Shown one piece after another: positions 1 to 8,997 of a stretch of 64,000 nucleotides of DNA. The notes under the pieces are model-generated. The model did not search any database. It was given only the letters and a program-made list of their open reading frames with translations, and was not told the origin of the DNA. How positions within the stretch are numbered: position 1 is the stretch's first letter; every line of letters starts with the position of its first letter. The position numbers were made by a program, and so were the translations under genes. Source of the stretch: Mucilaginibacter sp. SMC90 (GTDB taxonomy: Bacteria; Bacteroidota; Bacteroidia; Sphingobacteriales; Sphingobacteriaceae); the NCBI RefSeq assembly GCF_022811725.1, contig NZ_CP094527.1, positions 1,922,001 through 1,986,000 on the forward strand, read 5' to 3'.

Positions 1-1263
1 CTTGATCGCTTAAAGGCTGAGACCCGCTTTATCAGGGCTTTTGAAGATTTTAACCTCACCAAATGGTACGGCGATATCCCGCTGGTAAGCACAGATATCT
101 CCCAGGACGATGCGAAAACCATTGCGCGTACCCCTAAAGCCGAAGTTATAAACTTCATATTGAGTGAATTAAATGCAATTGTACCGTTGCTGCCCTCAAA
201 AGATCAATTACCGGCGGCAGAAAATGGCCGTATCACCAAAGGGGCGGCGCTTGCTTTACAGGCGCGCGTGCTCCTGTACCAGGGGAACCGTATGGCCGAT
301 GTGGCTACAGTATGCGAAAGTTTGATGAATAGCACCACCAATGGCACCTATTCTCTTAATCCAAACTATAGCAATCTTTTTAGCGACCCATCAACCAACA
401 GAAACAACCCTGAATCGATATTATCGCTGCAGTATGTTCCGGCAACCACCCGTACCTGGACAGACTTTTGGGATTTTGCGCCAAACAGCGTGGGCGGACG
501 CGTGAATGCACTTGCTCCAAGCCAGGAGTTGGTTAATGACTATATCATGCTTAATGGCAAGGCTATCACCGATGCCGGATCGGGTTATGATGAAAACAAT
601 CCATATACAAACCGCGACCCAAGACTTACCGCAACTGTAGTTTATGATCGTTACAACTGGAATAGCGGCGGTGGTGTAAATGGCACAACAAAGGTGATTT
701 ATATCAAGCCTGGCAGTGATCCAACCCGGCCCGGTCCTGATGAATATTCTTCTGGCCGTCAAAGTTCATCGCCAACAGGTTATTACTGGCGAAAGTATTT
801 TGATCCTTCGGCACTGGCCAATTTCACATCTGGTAACAATATCCACTTGTTTCGCTACGCCGAAATCCTGCTTGACTATGCAGAGGCTAAAAGCAGCCTT
901 GGGCAGATGGATGCAACGGTGTGGAATAAAACCATTGGGGCGCTTCGTACAAGGGCTGGTTTTAGCGACCCTGCTGCATTAAACTATCCGGGCGGCGATG
1001 TTACCAACGCTATCCGTCGCGAACGCCGGGTGGAATTAGCTATGGAAGGCACCCGTATCGATGATATTCGCAGATGGAAGACAGCCGAAACTGTATTAAA
1101 CGGCTATGTTCACGGAGCAAAATTCTCGGGCGATCCGGCTACAGACAACGGCTATATCCGCGCGCAGCTGCGAAGGTTCAATACCAACCGTGATTACCTT
1201 TGGGCTATTCCAAGCGGTGACCTGAGTTTAGATTCAAAGCTGACACAAAATCCAGGTTATTAA
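1..1263 (+). CDS. SusD/RagB-like outer-membrane glycan-binding lipoprotein, 5' partial
   Basis: The reading frame is open from the first base of the window, so the N-terminus and lipobox lie outside; about 420 residues are visible. The opening residues (ETRFIRAFEDFNLTKWYGDIPL) match the SusD TPR region that follows the lipoprotein N-terminus, and the end (YLWAIPSGDLSLDSKL..NPGY) is the usual SusD C-terminus. A conserved RRERRVELAMEG..DDIRRWK segment is also present. SusD proteins sit on the cell surface and close over a SusC TonB-dependent transporter; the partner SusC gene should lie just to the left. The gene is followed by a SusE/F-like lipoprotein and then GH76 and GH92 enzymes, so the ligand is probably alpha-mannan. 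The internal ATG at 160 is not the real start. Confidence 0.95.
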   Translation, partial: LDRLKAETRFIRAFEDFNLTKWYGDIPLVSTDISQDDAKTIARTPKAEVINFILSELNAIVPLLPSKDQLPAAENGRITKGAALALQARVLLYQGNRMADVATVCESLMNSTTNGTYSLNPNYSNLFSDPSTNRNNPESILSLQYVPATTRTWTDFWDFAPNSVGGRVNALAPSQELVNDYIMLNGKAITDAGSGYDENNPYTNRDPRLTATVVYDRYNWNSGGGVNGTTKVIYIKPGSDPTRPGPDEYSSGRQSSSPTGYYWRKYFDPSALANFTSGNNIHLFRYAEILLDYAEAKSSLGQMDATVWNKTIGALRTRAGFSDPAALNYPGGDVTNAIRRERRVELAMEGTRIDDIRRWKTAETVLNGYVHGAKFSGDPATDNGYIRAQLRRFNTNRDYLWAIPSGDLSLDSKLTQNPGY

Positions 1264-1293
1264 CTATAAAATCACCAATTATTCCTGAATAAT

Positions 1294-2421
1294 ATGAAAA
1301 GATTATTTGTATTTGCAGCAATAGCTTTATCTGTAGCTTTTGTTGTAAGCTCCTGTAAAAAAGACAAGCGGGCGCTGGATACCAACGTTAGTGCAGTTGG
1401 TACACTCTCAGCACCTCTTAATGCCAGCAGCCTGAGCCTGCAGCCCGGCGGGCCTGGTGTAACATTTAAATGGAGCGCCGCTACAGCCAATGATGGCGGT
1501 TTAATTATGTACGAGGTTGCTTTTGATAAAGCAAACGGCGATTTTAATAAACCTGTTTACCGGGTTTTATCTGATGGTTCTGGCGTGCAAGCGCAGGCAA
1601 CCATCCCGCAGGATACGCTTAATAAGATCGCATCTTTGGCCGGCATAGCTTCATCAAGCGCCGGTACATTGAAATGGACAGTGATTGCTTCAAAAGCTAC
1701 AAACCTTCAAATAAGCAAGGTTTCTAATACATTGCAGGTAAGCAGGCCTGCAGGGTTTGCAGTGCCGCCAACCTCATTATATATAACCGGTACTGCTACA
1801 GAAGCCGGTGGGGGTGATATATCTAAAGCCATACCTTTTAAACAGATTTCGGCAGGTGTGTTTGAACTGTACACTTCGCTTGCTCCCGGTAGTTATGAGT
1901 TTACCGACAAAGCAAACAGTAGTGGAACCAAGTATTATATAGATGATAAAGGCATTGTTCAGCAAGGCAGTGGCTCAACTACAGTTAGCGGAGCAAAAGC
2001 AACCTATCGCCTGCGCCTTAATTTCAATGTAGCCACCAGCAATGTAGTAGGTATTCAGTCGTTGGGGCTATTTATGTCGGCTTATAATACCGAGATCGGG
2101 CAATTGAATTATATTGGTAACAGCACCTGGGAAAACCCTAAAATTCCGGTTACCTTTTACCAGTTTTCGTGGGGACGGGATGAACGTTATAAGTTTGCGC
2201 TTCATACCTCCAACGGTATCGAGTATTTAGGCAGTTCAAACGTCAACAATATTGCACCGGCGGGCCAACCGGCAAGTTATTTTTATCTGTTGCCTGTAAC
2301 CGATGCGCAATGGGATAATACGTACAAATTCGATCCTTCGATAGATACGCATAACGCCAGGGTTGATGTTTACTTCGGTGCTTCCGGGCCGTATACGCAC
2401 ACGGCAACTGCGGTTAATTAA
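1294..2421 (+). CDS. SusE/SusF-like surface glycan-binding lipoprotein
   Basis: A 375-residue protein starting 30 bp after the SusD gene. Residues 1-20 form a lipoprotein signal ending in VVSSC, followed by KKDKR. An early beta-sandwich segment (about residues 40-150, with the TFKWSAATANDGGLIMYEV pattern typical of SusE N-terminal Ig-like domains) is followed by two repeats beginning LYITGTATEAGG and LGLFMSAYNTEIGQ, which look like starch/mannan-binding modules of the SusE/F type. It probably sits on the cell surface and binds the same glycan as the upstream SusD. Its place right after susD and before the mannan enzymes supports this. The family call rests on context and fold-like patterns more than on a unique motif. 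Confidence 0.8.
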   Translation: MKRLFVFAAIALSVAFVVSSCKKDKRALDTNVSAVGTLSAPLNASSLSLQPGGPGVTFKWSAATANDGGLIMYEVAFDKANGDFNKPVYRVLSDGSGVQAQATIPQDTLNKIASLAGIASSSAGTLKWTVIASKATNLQISKVSNTLQVSRPAGFAVPPTSLYITGTATEAGGGDISKAIPFKQISAGVFELYTSLAPGSYEFTDKANSSGTKYYIDDKGIVQQGSGSTTVSGAKATYRLRLNFNVATSNVVGIQSLGLFMSAYNTEIGQLNYIGNSTWENPKIPVTFYQFSWGRDERYKFALHTSNGIEYLGSSNVNNIAPAGQPASYFYLLPVTDAQWDNTYKFDPSIDTHNARVDVYFGASGPYTHTATAVN

Positions 2422-2467
2422 CTGCAATAGCTTGTGTTGAATATACCCCTATACTTATGTTTATACC

Positions 2468-2500
2468 GCCTGCAGTTTAATACAAACTGCAGGCTATTTT
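2468..2500 (+). terminator. Intrinsic terminator or attenuator between the Sus genes and GH76
   Basis: A perfect 11-bp stem (GCCTGCAGTTT paired with AAACTGCAGGC) with a 5-nt loop (AATAC) is followed by TATTTT. It lies 47 bp after the SusE/F-like gene and only 16 bp before the GH76 start codon. Its position inside an otherwise co-directional locus suggests partial termination or an mRNA-processing boundary that keeps enzyme expression below that of the Sus proteins. No separate promoter fits in the 15 bp that follow. Confidence 0.75.
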
Positions 2501-2515
2501 AACAGAATCAAAGTT

Positions 2516-3736
2516 ATGAAGATGCAATTTTGCTGCGGGATAGCAGCGCTTACGTTAGTACTGGCTTCCTGCGGAAAATCTAAGGTTGACCCTGGCAATG
2601 GTGGTAATAACAACAATTCGGGTGGTAATAATGGCGGAGATAATGGTGGCACTACTACCGAATCTGTTTATTTAACCAATGCAAAAGCAACCCATGCTTT
2701 TATAGCATCTGGCTATGCAACGTCTTATGGCAGCTACCGGGTAAATACAACAACAAATACCGGCGGGGCTTTTGAATGGTACGTTGCAAGCCAGTTGTAT
2801 GCTGATGCTGCAATGGTTAACCTTGGCGATAAGAGTTACAAATCTTCTATGAACAATACCCTAACATGGTTGAACAAACTTGTTGATAAAACCGATGCTA
2901 ACGGCGGGCTTTTTGCCGCCGCCGGTTTAGACGGATCAGGTGCAGGTGGCGGAAAATATGTAGATGACAATGCCCTTACCGGCATGGCTTTCCTGGCTGG
3001 TTATGACGTTACCAGCGGAACAGATCGTGACGCCTACCTTACAGCAGCTCAGGGCTGCGCTAAATGGCTAATGAACAGCGGGCAGTGGGATAACGACCTC
3101 GGCGGCGGCTTTTGGTGGTCGACCGATAAAACGGTTAAGCCCAGCCAGTCTAATGGGTTGGCAATGCAGTTATTTTGTCGCCTTTATAAAATTACCGGGA
3201 ACGCTGATTATAAAAACTGGGCAACTTTGGTTAATAACTGGCTCAATGGCCAGATGTATGACAGTACTACCGGCCTGTACATCTGGCAAATCGAAAAAAA
3301 TGGTACTAAAGACACCTATAAATTTACTTATGACAATGCAATTATCGTAGAAGCACAATTGCTTTACGCAGATGCTATGCAGGATGCCACATACCAAACC
3401 AAAGCGCAGGCTTTAGGTAATGCAATGATCAAAACGCTTTGGGATAAAGGGCATAACGTATTCATTTTTAACACTAACGACCCAAGGATAAACCCTTGTT
3501 ACAGTGGCTGGGCTACACAAGCAATGATCAGGCTTTATGAGTTGGATAACAACAGCAACTGGTTGGTTTACGCAAAGGGCAACGTGGACGCAATTAACGT
3601 GGTCCTTAAAAATCCGGCGCTTAACGGTTATTACCAATATGCAGCACTGGATGGAGCCGGAAGATATTCAAACTTAGAGGGTGTGGATCAGGCCTGGATG
3701 CAGCGGATTCAAACACTGTTATCAAAATATAAGTAG
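2516..3736 (+). CDS. GH76 alpha-1,6-mannanase, lipoprotein
   Basis: A 406-residue lipoprotein: the signal ends in LASC (Cys about residue 19), followed by a Gly/Asn-rich linker to about residue 45, and then an (alpha/alpha)6 domain. The GH76 catalytic Asp pair is visible as D150-D151 in GKYVDDNALTGMAF, and the GGGFWWSTDKT..SNG segment typical of the family follows. GH76 enzymes cut alpha-1,6-mannose backbones such as yeast mannan. The lipid anchor and linker suggest a cell-surface enzyme. It is the first enzyme of the mannan set, ahead of GH92 and a second GH76. The length fits a single-domain GH76. Confidence 0.92.
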   Translation: MKMQFCCGIAALTLVLASCGKSKVDPGNGGNNNNSGGNNGGDNGGTTTESVYLTNAKATHAFIASGYATSYGSYRVNTTTNTGGAFEWYVASQLYADAAMVNLGDKSYKSSMNNTLTWLNKLVDKTDANGGLFAAAGLDGSGAGGGKYVDDNALTGMAFLAGYDVTSGTDRDAYLTAAQGCAKWLMNSGQWDNDLGGGFWWSTDKTVKPSQSNGLAMQLFCRLYKITGNADYKNWATLVNNWLNGQMYDSTTGLYIWQIEKNGTKDTYKFTYDNAIIVEAQLLYADAMQDATYQTKAQALGNAMIKTLWDKGHNVFIFNTNDPRINPCYSGWATQAMIRLYELDNNSNWLVYAKGNVDAINVVLKNPALNGYYQYAALDGAGRYSNLEGVDQAWMQRIQTLLSKYK

Positions 3737-3776
3737 GCAAGCCAACATAAACTTAGGAATAAATTAATTAGTTATA

Positions 3777-6143
3777 ATGAGATATTTATCAAAATCAGGG
3801 GCTTTATTGTTGCTGGTACTGCCGTGCTGGAGCAGGGTATCAGCACAGGATATATTAAAATATGTAGACCCCAACATTGGTACGGCACACAGCAGATGGT
3901 TTTTTTATACCCCGGCTGCTGTGCCTTATGGTATGGCAAAGCTGGCCCCCTCAACAAACGGGCATTTTGGTAACCCGTCAGGCTGGGAAGCCGTTGGGTA
4001 TGATACCCGTGAAAACTCGATAGAAGGTTTTGTCCATTTTCATGAATGGCAGGTAGGAGGGGTGAGCTATATGCCTACAACAGGCAAACTGATCACCCGG
4101 CCAGGCGACCTTGAGCGTAAAACGCCGGGTTACAGGTCGGGCTTTAACAGGAAAAACCAGGTGGCCGAACCGGGTTACTACAAAGTTAAGCTGGATGATT
4201 ATGCCATTACTGCCGAACTTACAGCCACTAAAAGAGTTGGTTTTCAGCGTTACACCTTCCCTAAAAACAGCCAATCGCATATCATCCTGGATATCGGTAA
4301 TAAACAAGGCGAAAGTGATACTGTGACAGATGCAGGTATTAAAATGCTTGATGATAAACACTTTGAAGGTTATGTTTATACTTATCCCAAGTATGTAAAA
4401 ATCTATGACCCGGCAGGCAAAGTTGCGATGTATTTTTATGGTGAGATCAGCAAAAAGCCGGCAACCGTAACCGCATTTTCCACGGGGCATGTTTATGATA
4501 ATAAACGCGATATTAAAGGCCATGGTGCAGGATTGGCTTTGAATTACAACACCTCGGCAAATGAAATAATTGAGGTAAAAACCGGTTTATCTTATACATC
4601 AGTTGAAAACGCCCGTAAAAATTTCGTAGCAGAAGCTAACGGCCTTACGTTTGCGCAGGCTAAGGAGCAGGCGCAAAAAACATGGCGGCAGGAGTTAGGT
4701 AAGATAATGGTAGAAGATACCAGCATCACCAACAAAACAAAATTTTATACAGGCCTTTTTCATGCCCTTTTGGGCAGGGGAATAGCCAGTGATGTTGATG
4801 GCACCTATCCAAAACATGCGGGGCTTATTGGCCGGTTGCCGGTAGCAAAAAATCAGCAGCTGAAAGCCGAATTCATCAATACCGATGCCATTTGGGGCGG
4901 CTTTTGGAATATCACACAATTATGGGCGCTGTCATACCCGCAATGGTATGGAAGCTTTGTAAACACGCAACTGCAGCTTTATAAAGATAAGGGCTGGTTT
5001 GGTGATGGAATAGCCAACAGTGAATATGTATCGGGCGTGGGGACAAACTTTGTAGGCCTCGCCATTGCCGGTGCTTATAACGCAGGCATCCGAAACTATG
5101 ATGTAAACCTGGCATACAAGGCAGTAAAGGATAATGAACTGAAGTATCAAAACCGACCGGTAGGGCCGGGTAAATTGGACATCAAGGCGTTTGTTGATCA
5201 CGGCTTTGTGCCATTCTTTGATCAAACAGGGCGGGACTTTGTAACTGATTCTACAGGTTCCAATTTTGCCGGTTCACATACATTAGAATATAGTTACAGC
5301 GCTTTTGCCGCAGCCCAAATGGCTAAAGCTTTAGGCAAAAACAATGATTATGATCAGCTCATTAAACTATCAAACGGCTGGCGGCAGATATTTAACCCTC
5401 AAAATAAGTTGATGCAGCCTAAACGGCTTAATGGAAACTTTATTGAAAAGTTTGATCCTTATCAGCCATGGCGCGGTTTCCAGGAAGGTAACTCCGTGCA
5501 ATATTCATTCTATGTACCTCAAAACCCAGCCGGCTTGATTGAGGCTATTGGTAAAGATAATTTTAACAAAAGACTTGACAGTATCTTTACTGTATCAGAA
5601 AAACAAGGTTTTGGTGGTGGAAAAACCATTGATGCCTTTGCCGGGATCAACTCGATATATAACCATGGTAATCAGCCAAACCTGCACATCAGCTGGCTTT
5701 TCAATTTCTCGGGCCGCCCGTGGCTCACTCAAAAATGGACAAGACTTATAGGCGAAGAGTTTTATGGCACCGAGCCGATTCATGGCTATGGTTATGGCCA
5801 GGATGAAGACCAGGGACAATTGGGGTCATGGTACGTTATCAACGCGTTAGGATTATTTGATGTTAAAGGACTTACAGATCTGCGTCCCATTATCGAACTG
5901 GGAAGCCCACTGTTCACAAAAGCGACAATAAAGCTGGGTACCGGTAAGGTACTGATCATCCAAACTCAAAATAACTCTGCAGAAAATGTTTATATCCAGT
6001 CCGCACAGTTCAACAACAAGCGGCTTGACAACTGCTGGATGTACCGTGATGAGTTGATGAAAGGCGGCACCCTGACCTTGGTTATGGGCAAGGAACCTAA
6101 TAAACAATGGGGTACTAAAGTACCTCCGCCGTCGGCTCAATAG
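3777..6143 (+). CDS. GH92 alpha-mannosidase-like protein with Gln in place of the general acid Glu
   Basis: A 788-residue protein with a signal peptide (about residues 1-23, ending VSAQ) and then the GH92 start motif YVDPNIGT. The family's usual GNEPSHH motif, which carries the catalytic acid Glu, reads GNQPNLH here, with Gln at residue 633. The later acidic motif is present (D676-E677-D678, then QGQLGSWY), so the calcium-dependent base side looks retained. GH92 enzymes are exo-acting, inverting alpha-mannosidases. Loss of the acid suggests a substrate with a good leaving group such as mannose-1-phosphate diesters, or loss of activity. It lies between two GH76 genes, so the pathway context is mannan. 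The family call is firm; the linkage is inferred. Confidence 0.92.
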   Translation: MRYLSKSGALLLLVLPCWSRVSAQDILKYVDPNIGTAHSRWFFYTPAAVPYGMAKLAPSTNGHFGNPSGWEAVGYDTRENSIEGFVHFHEWQVGGVSYMPTTGKLITRPGDLERKTPGYRSGFNRKNQVAEPGYYKVKLDDYAITAELTATKRVGFQRYTFPKNSQSHIILDIGNKQGESDTVTDAGIKMLDDKHFEGYVYTYPKYVKIYDPAGKVAMYFYGEISKKPATVTAFSTGHVYDNKRDIKGHGAGLALNYNTSANEIIEVKTGLSYTSVENARKNFVAEANGLTFAQAKEQAQKTWRQELGKIMVEDTSITNKTKFYTGLFHALLGRGIASDVDGTYPKHAGLIGRLPVAKNQQLKAEFINTDAIWGGFWNITQLWALSYPQWYGSFVNTQLQLYKDKGWFGDGIANSEYVSGVGTNFVGLAIAGAYNAGIRNYDVNLAYKAVKDNELKYQNRPVGPGKLDIKAFVDHGFVPFFDQTGRDFVTDSTGSNFAGSHTLEYSYSAFAAAQMAKALGKNNDYDQLIKLSNGWRQIFNPQNKLMQPKRLNGNFIEKFDPYQPWRGFQEGNSVQYSFYVPQNPAGLIEAIGKDNFNKRLDSIFTVSEKQGFGGGKTIDAFAGINSIYNHGNQPNLHISWLFNFSGRPWLTQKWTRLIGEEFYGTEPIHGYGYGQDEDQGQLGSWYVINALGLFDVKGLTDLRPIIELGSPLFTKATIKLGTGKVLIIQTQNNSAENVYIQSAQFNNKRLDNCWMYRDELMKGGTLTLVMGKEPNKQWGTKVPPPSAQ

Positions 6144-6208
6144 CCATCATTTGCAAGTTGGATGGGAGAGGAACGGATATCAGACCGGAATTTAAAATAT
6201 CATTAGCA

Positions 6209-7390
6209 ATGTATAAAAAAACTATAATAATTATCGCTGCGCTTATACTTGCCGTAATTCCCCGGCCTTCAACAGCACAGGATAAACTTCGTGATACATA
6301 TCGGGAGCGGGCCGAAAGTATGTTCGGCAACATATGGATGCGATACCGCGTACATTCAGAAACCGGTTTATTCCTTGAAAGCTACCCTGCCGGGAAAAAC
6401 GATTCGCTTAATTATTTTCAAGGCGACGCTGTAAAAGAAAAAAAGGTTAGTTTTTTATGGCCTTTTTCGGGCATGTTTTCGGCCGCGAATATGCTTATGC
6501 ACGTTCCGGGGCTTAAAGAAAAGTACAGGATTTACCAGGATAGCTTAATAGCCGGAATTGAGCAGTATAAAGACTCGGTAAGAAAGCCGGTAGGATACCA
6601 GGCGTACCCTGTTAAATTTGAAAAAGCAGATCGTTACTATGATGATAACGGGTTAGTTGGCGTTGATTATATGGAAAGTTATTTCAACACAAAAAATCCA
6701 CTGTACCTGCAACGGGCCAAAGATGTTTTTAAATTTATCATAAGTGGCTGGAACAATGATGTTGGCGGAGGTATAACCTGGCTGGAAGGGCATAACGACC
6801 AGAAGCCGGCCTGCAGCAACGGCATGGCTTTACTTACCGCTTTGAAGATTTACAAGGGAAGCCAGGAAAAATATTACCTGGAGCAGGGTGAACGAATTTA
6901 TACCTGGATGTACAATTCATTGCGTGATAGTACCACTGGTATTATCAGCAATGACATTAAACTGAATGGAAAGCAAAATCGCACCTTTTGGACGTATAAC
7001 ACCGGTTCGATGATCGAAGCTGCAGTTTTGCTTTACCAATTTACCGGTAAGCAGCAGTTTTTGCAGCAAGCTAAAGCTTTATCGTTGGCAAGTTATAAGC
7101 ATTTTAAAGCTACATCGGGCGGAGAGGGATTGATGATGCATATCGATGTTCCGTGGTTTGTTACTGTGCTGTTTAGGGGATATGAGGCTTTGTATAGGGT
7201 AGATAAGGATGACAGGTATATCGCCGCGATAGAACATGATCTGAATTATGCCTGGGAAAACTCAAAAGACAAATTTGGGCTCACCACTCATAGCTGGTTA
7301 CCGAAGCCCGGAGAACTGACGAAGCCAAAATGGCTGCTGGATGAAGCTTGTATTGCCGAATTATATGCCCGTTTAAGCGTATTACGCTAA
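6209..7390 (+). CDS. GH76 alpha-1,6-mannanase, periplasmic
   Basis: A 393-residue protein with a normal signal peptide (MYKKTIIIIAALILAVIPRP then STAQ) and no lipobox. The frame is open upstream to 6158, but the ATG at 6209 gives the clean signal peptide and is preferred. The GH76 Asp pair is D145-D146 in RYYDDNGLVGVDYM, and the NNDVGGGITWLEGHNDQ..CSNG segment is the family's second conserved block. The protein probably acts in the periplasm on imported mannan oligosaccharides, while the lipoprotein GH76 upstream acts at the surface. A strong terminator follows, closing the mannan locus. Confidence 0.92.
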   Translation: MYKKTIIIIAALILAVIPRPSTAQDKLRDTYRERAESMFGNIWMRYRVHSETGLFLESYPAGKNDSLNYFQGDAVKEKKVSFLWPFSGMFSAANMLMHVPGLKEKYRIYQDSLIAGIEQYKDSVRKPVGYQAYPVKFEKADRYYDDNGLVGVDYMESYFNTKNPLYLQRAKDVFKFIISGWNNDVGGGITWLEGHNDQKPACSNGMALLTALKIYKGSQEKYYLEQGERIYTWMYNSLRDSTTGIISNDIKLNGKQNRTFWTYNTGSMIEAAVLLYQFTGKQQFLQQAKALSLASYKHFKATSGGEGLMMHIDVPWFVTVLFRGYEALYRVDKDDRYIAAIEHDLNYAWENSKDKFGLTTHSWLPKPGELTKPKWLLDEACIAELYARLSVLR

Positions 7391-7423
7391 CAAGCTTAGC
7401 AGTAATAATTAGTTGATTGATAT

Positions 7424-7453
7424 AGCCGCCGGGTTTCAACCCAGCGGCTTTTT
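7424..7453 (+). terminator. Intrinsic terminator at the end of the mannan locus
   Basis: AGCCGC and GCGGCT form the outer stem, with one C/A mismatch and an inner GGGTT/AACCC stem, followed by a run of five T. It lies 34 bp after the GH76 stop codon. Confidence 0.85.
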
Positions 7454-7628
7454 AATTTGCTGAAAGATATTTGATAATGTGATTTATTGGGGTACTAAAT
7501 CAATTTGAATACTTACTCAACCCTGAGTTAAATGATTTGTACGGTGTTTATAAAGTTACTCCCGCCGGAATACTATGTTTACAGTTTCTTAAATTTGCGG
7601 TGCAATGCGGTAGATTAAAAGTAAAGGA

Positions 7629-8222
7629 ATGGACTTCGGAGAACTTCAAAAACAGGTAGATTTCATTCATGAAATTGATAAAGTAAAGTACATACAGCGT
7701 AAAACCAGGCTGTTTAACAGCGATCGCGCGGAGAATGATGCCGAACATAGCTGGCACCTGGCATTAATGGCCATTGTTTTATCCGGACACAGCAACCAGG
7801 ATATTGATCTTTTTAAAGTGATCAAGATGTTGCTGATACATGATGTGGTTGAAATAGATTCAGGTGATATCTTTTTATATGATAACGTTGTTAGCCATTC
7901 CAATACGGAAGCAGAAACAATAGCAGCCAGGCGGATCTTCGGCCTGCTCCCGCAAAATCAGGCCGAAGAGCTCATAGCAATATGGGAGGAGTTTGAAGCT
8001 GGAGATACAGCTGAAGCTAAGTTTGCCCGCGCGATGGACCGTTTTGAACCGCTGCTGCAAAACAGATCAAATAAGGGCGGCACCTGGAAGGAATTCAATG
8101 TAACCTACGACAGGGTTGTTCAGAAAAAAAGCGTCATTAAAGAAGGATCTGATTTATTATGGGGCTATTCAAAAATGTTGATTGATAAAAGTGTTGAGGA
8201 AGGCATTCTGACCAAAGATTAA
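7629..8222 (+). CDS. HD-domain phosphohydrolase (HDDC2/YfbR-like 5'-nucleotidase)
   Basis: A 197-residue cytoplasmic protein. The HD-domain metal ligands are visible: His in NDAEHSWHLALM, the His-Asp pair in LLIHDVVEID, and a later Asp in the FARAMDRFEPLLQN helix. The length and motif order match the HDDC2/YfbR family of deoxynucleoside monophosphate phosphohydrolases. It has its own upstream region after the mannan terminator and does not look linked to the sugar loci. Substrate preference cannot be read from sequence. Confidence 0.85.
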   Translation: MDFGELQKQVDFIHEIDKVKYIQRKTRLFNSDRAENDAEHSWHLALMAIVLSGHSNQDIDLFKVIKMLLIHDVVEIDSGDIFLYDNVVSHSNTEAETIAARRIFGLLPQNQAEELIAIWEEFEAGDTAEAKFARAMDRFEPLLQNRSNKGGTWKEFNVTYDRVVQKKSVIKEGSDLLWGYSKMLIDKSVEEGILTKD

Positions 8223-8269
8223 CGTAGGTTGATAGATGTTAGTTGGGGGCTTTAGTAAAAGTAATTTTT

Positions 8270-8776
8270 ATGAAAAAGGTATTATTTGAAGAATCTCAAA
8301 AAAACGTACAGATACTTGCTGTTGTTCCAGCAGTGATTACAACAATCCTTTTTGGTGTTTTAAGTTTTTTACAGGTTTTATTACATAAACCCGTAGGAAA
8401 TAACCCGGCCCCCGATTGGTTATTGCTGGTATTTTTTTTCGGGAGTATCATTGGGTTCATTGTTTTCAGTTCTCAAAAACTGAAAACCCAAATAAGGGAA
8501 GATGAAATTACAGTTAGCTTCGGTTTTTTTGCCAGGAAAAAGGTCATAAATATCAGTGAAGTAAAAAGCATTTCAATCCGCAAATACGATGCTATAAAAG
8601 AATTTTTAGGTTGGGGAGTCCGCTTTAATTTAAGTGAAAGATGTTACACTGTAGCAGGGAGTGACGGAATAGAAATAGAGTTAGTTAACGGAAAGCGGAT
8701 ATTAGTTGGGACACAGAAACCCCTTGATGCAGACCTTGCAATTTTAAACTATTTACCAAATAAAATTATCGCCTGA
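8270..8776 (+). CDS. Small membrane protein with a probable PH-like domain
   Basis: About 168 residues. Two membrane segments are clear (about residues 14-40, VQILAVVPAVITTILFGVL, and 54-75, LLLVFFFGSIIGFIVF), followed by a soluble, beta-rich part with REDEITVSFGFFARKKVINI, the pattern of a bacterial PH-like domain. The frame could start earlier at a TTG (8243), but the ATG at 8270 is the better start. No known function. It stands 47 bp after the HD gene and may be co-transcribed with it. Confidence 0.7.
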   Translation: MKKVLFEESQKNVQILAVVPAVITTILFGVLSFLQVLLHKPVGNNPAPDWLLLVFFFGSIIGFIVFSSQKLKTQIREDEITVSFGFFARKKVINISEVKSISIRKYDAIKEFLGWGVRFNLSERCYTVAGSDGIEIELVNGKRILVGTQKPLDADLAILNYLPNKIIA

Positions 8777-8997
8777 TTAGTTTAAACCTCACTACCTGAT
8801 CCACCGGGCGGTAATTTAATTCGTATTTCAGCAATTAACTTTTGCCTGTTATTATCACTTCTACAAACATTTTTATTCAGGTTTGTTAGTCAGTTAAATA
8901 TAGTTGTACCGCAAATAATCCAATCTCTTCCATTATTCGTTTATTGTATGTTATTGGCTGGTACGCTTATTTTTGTGGCTTCTTAAAACTATTTATC

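Noticed and set aside
160..1263. Start of the first SusD gene at the ATG at 160
   Set aside because: The frame continues to base 1 with clear SusD sequence, so the gene is cut by the window edge and the ATG is internal.
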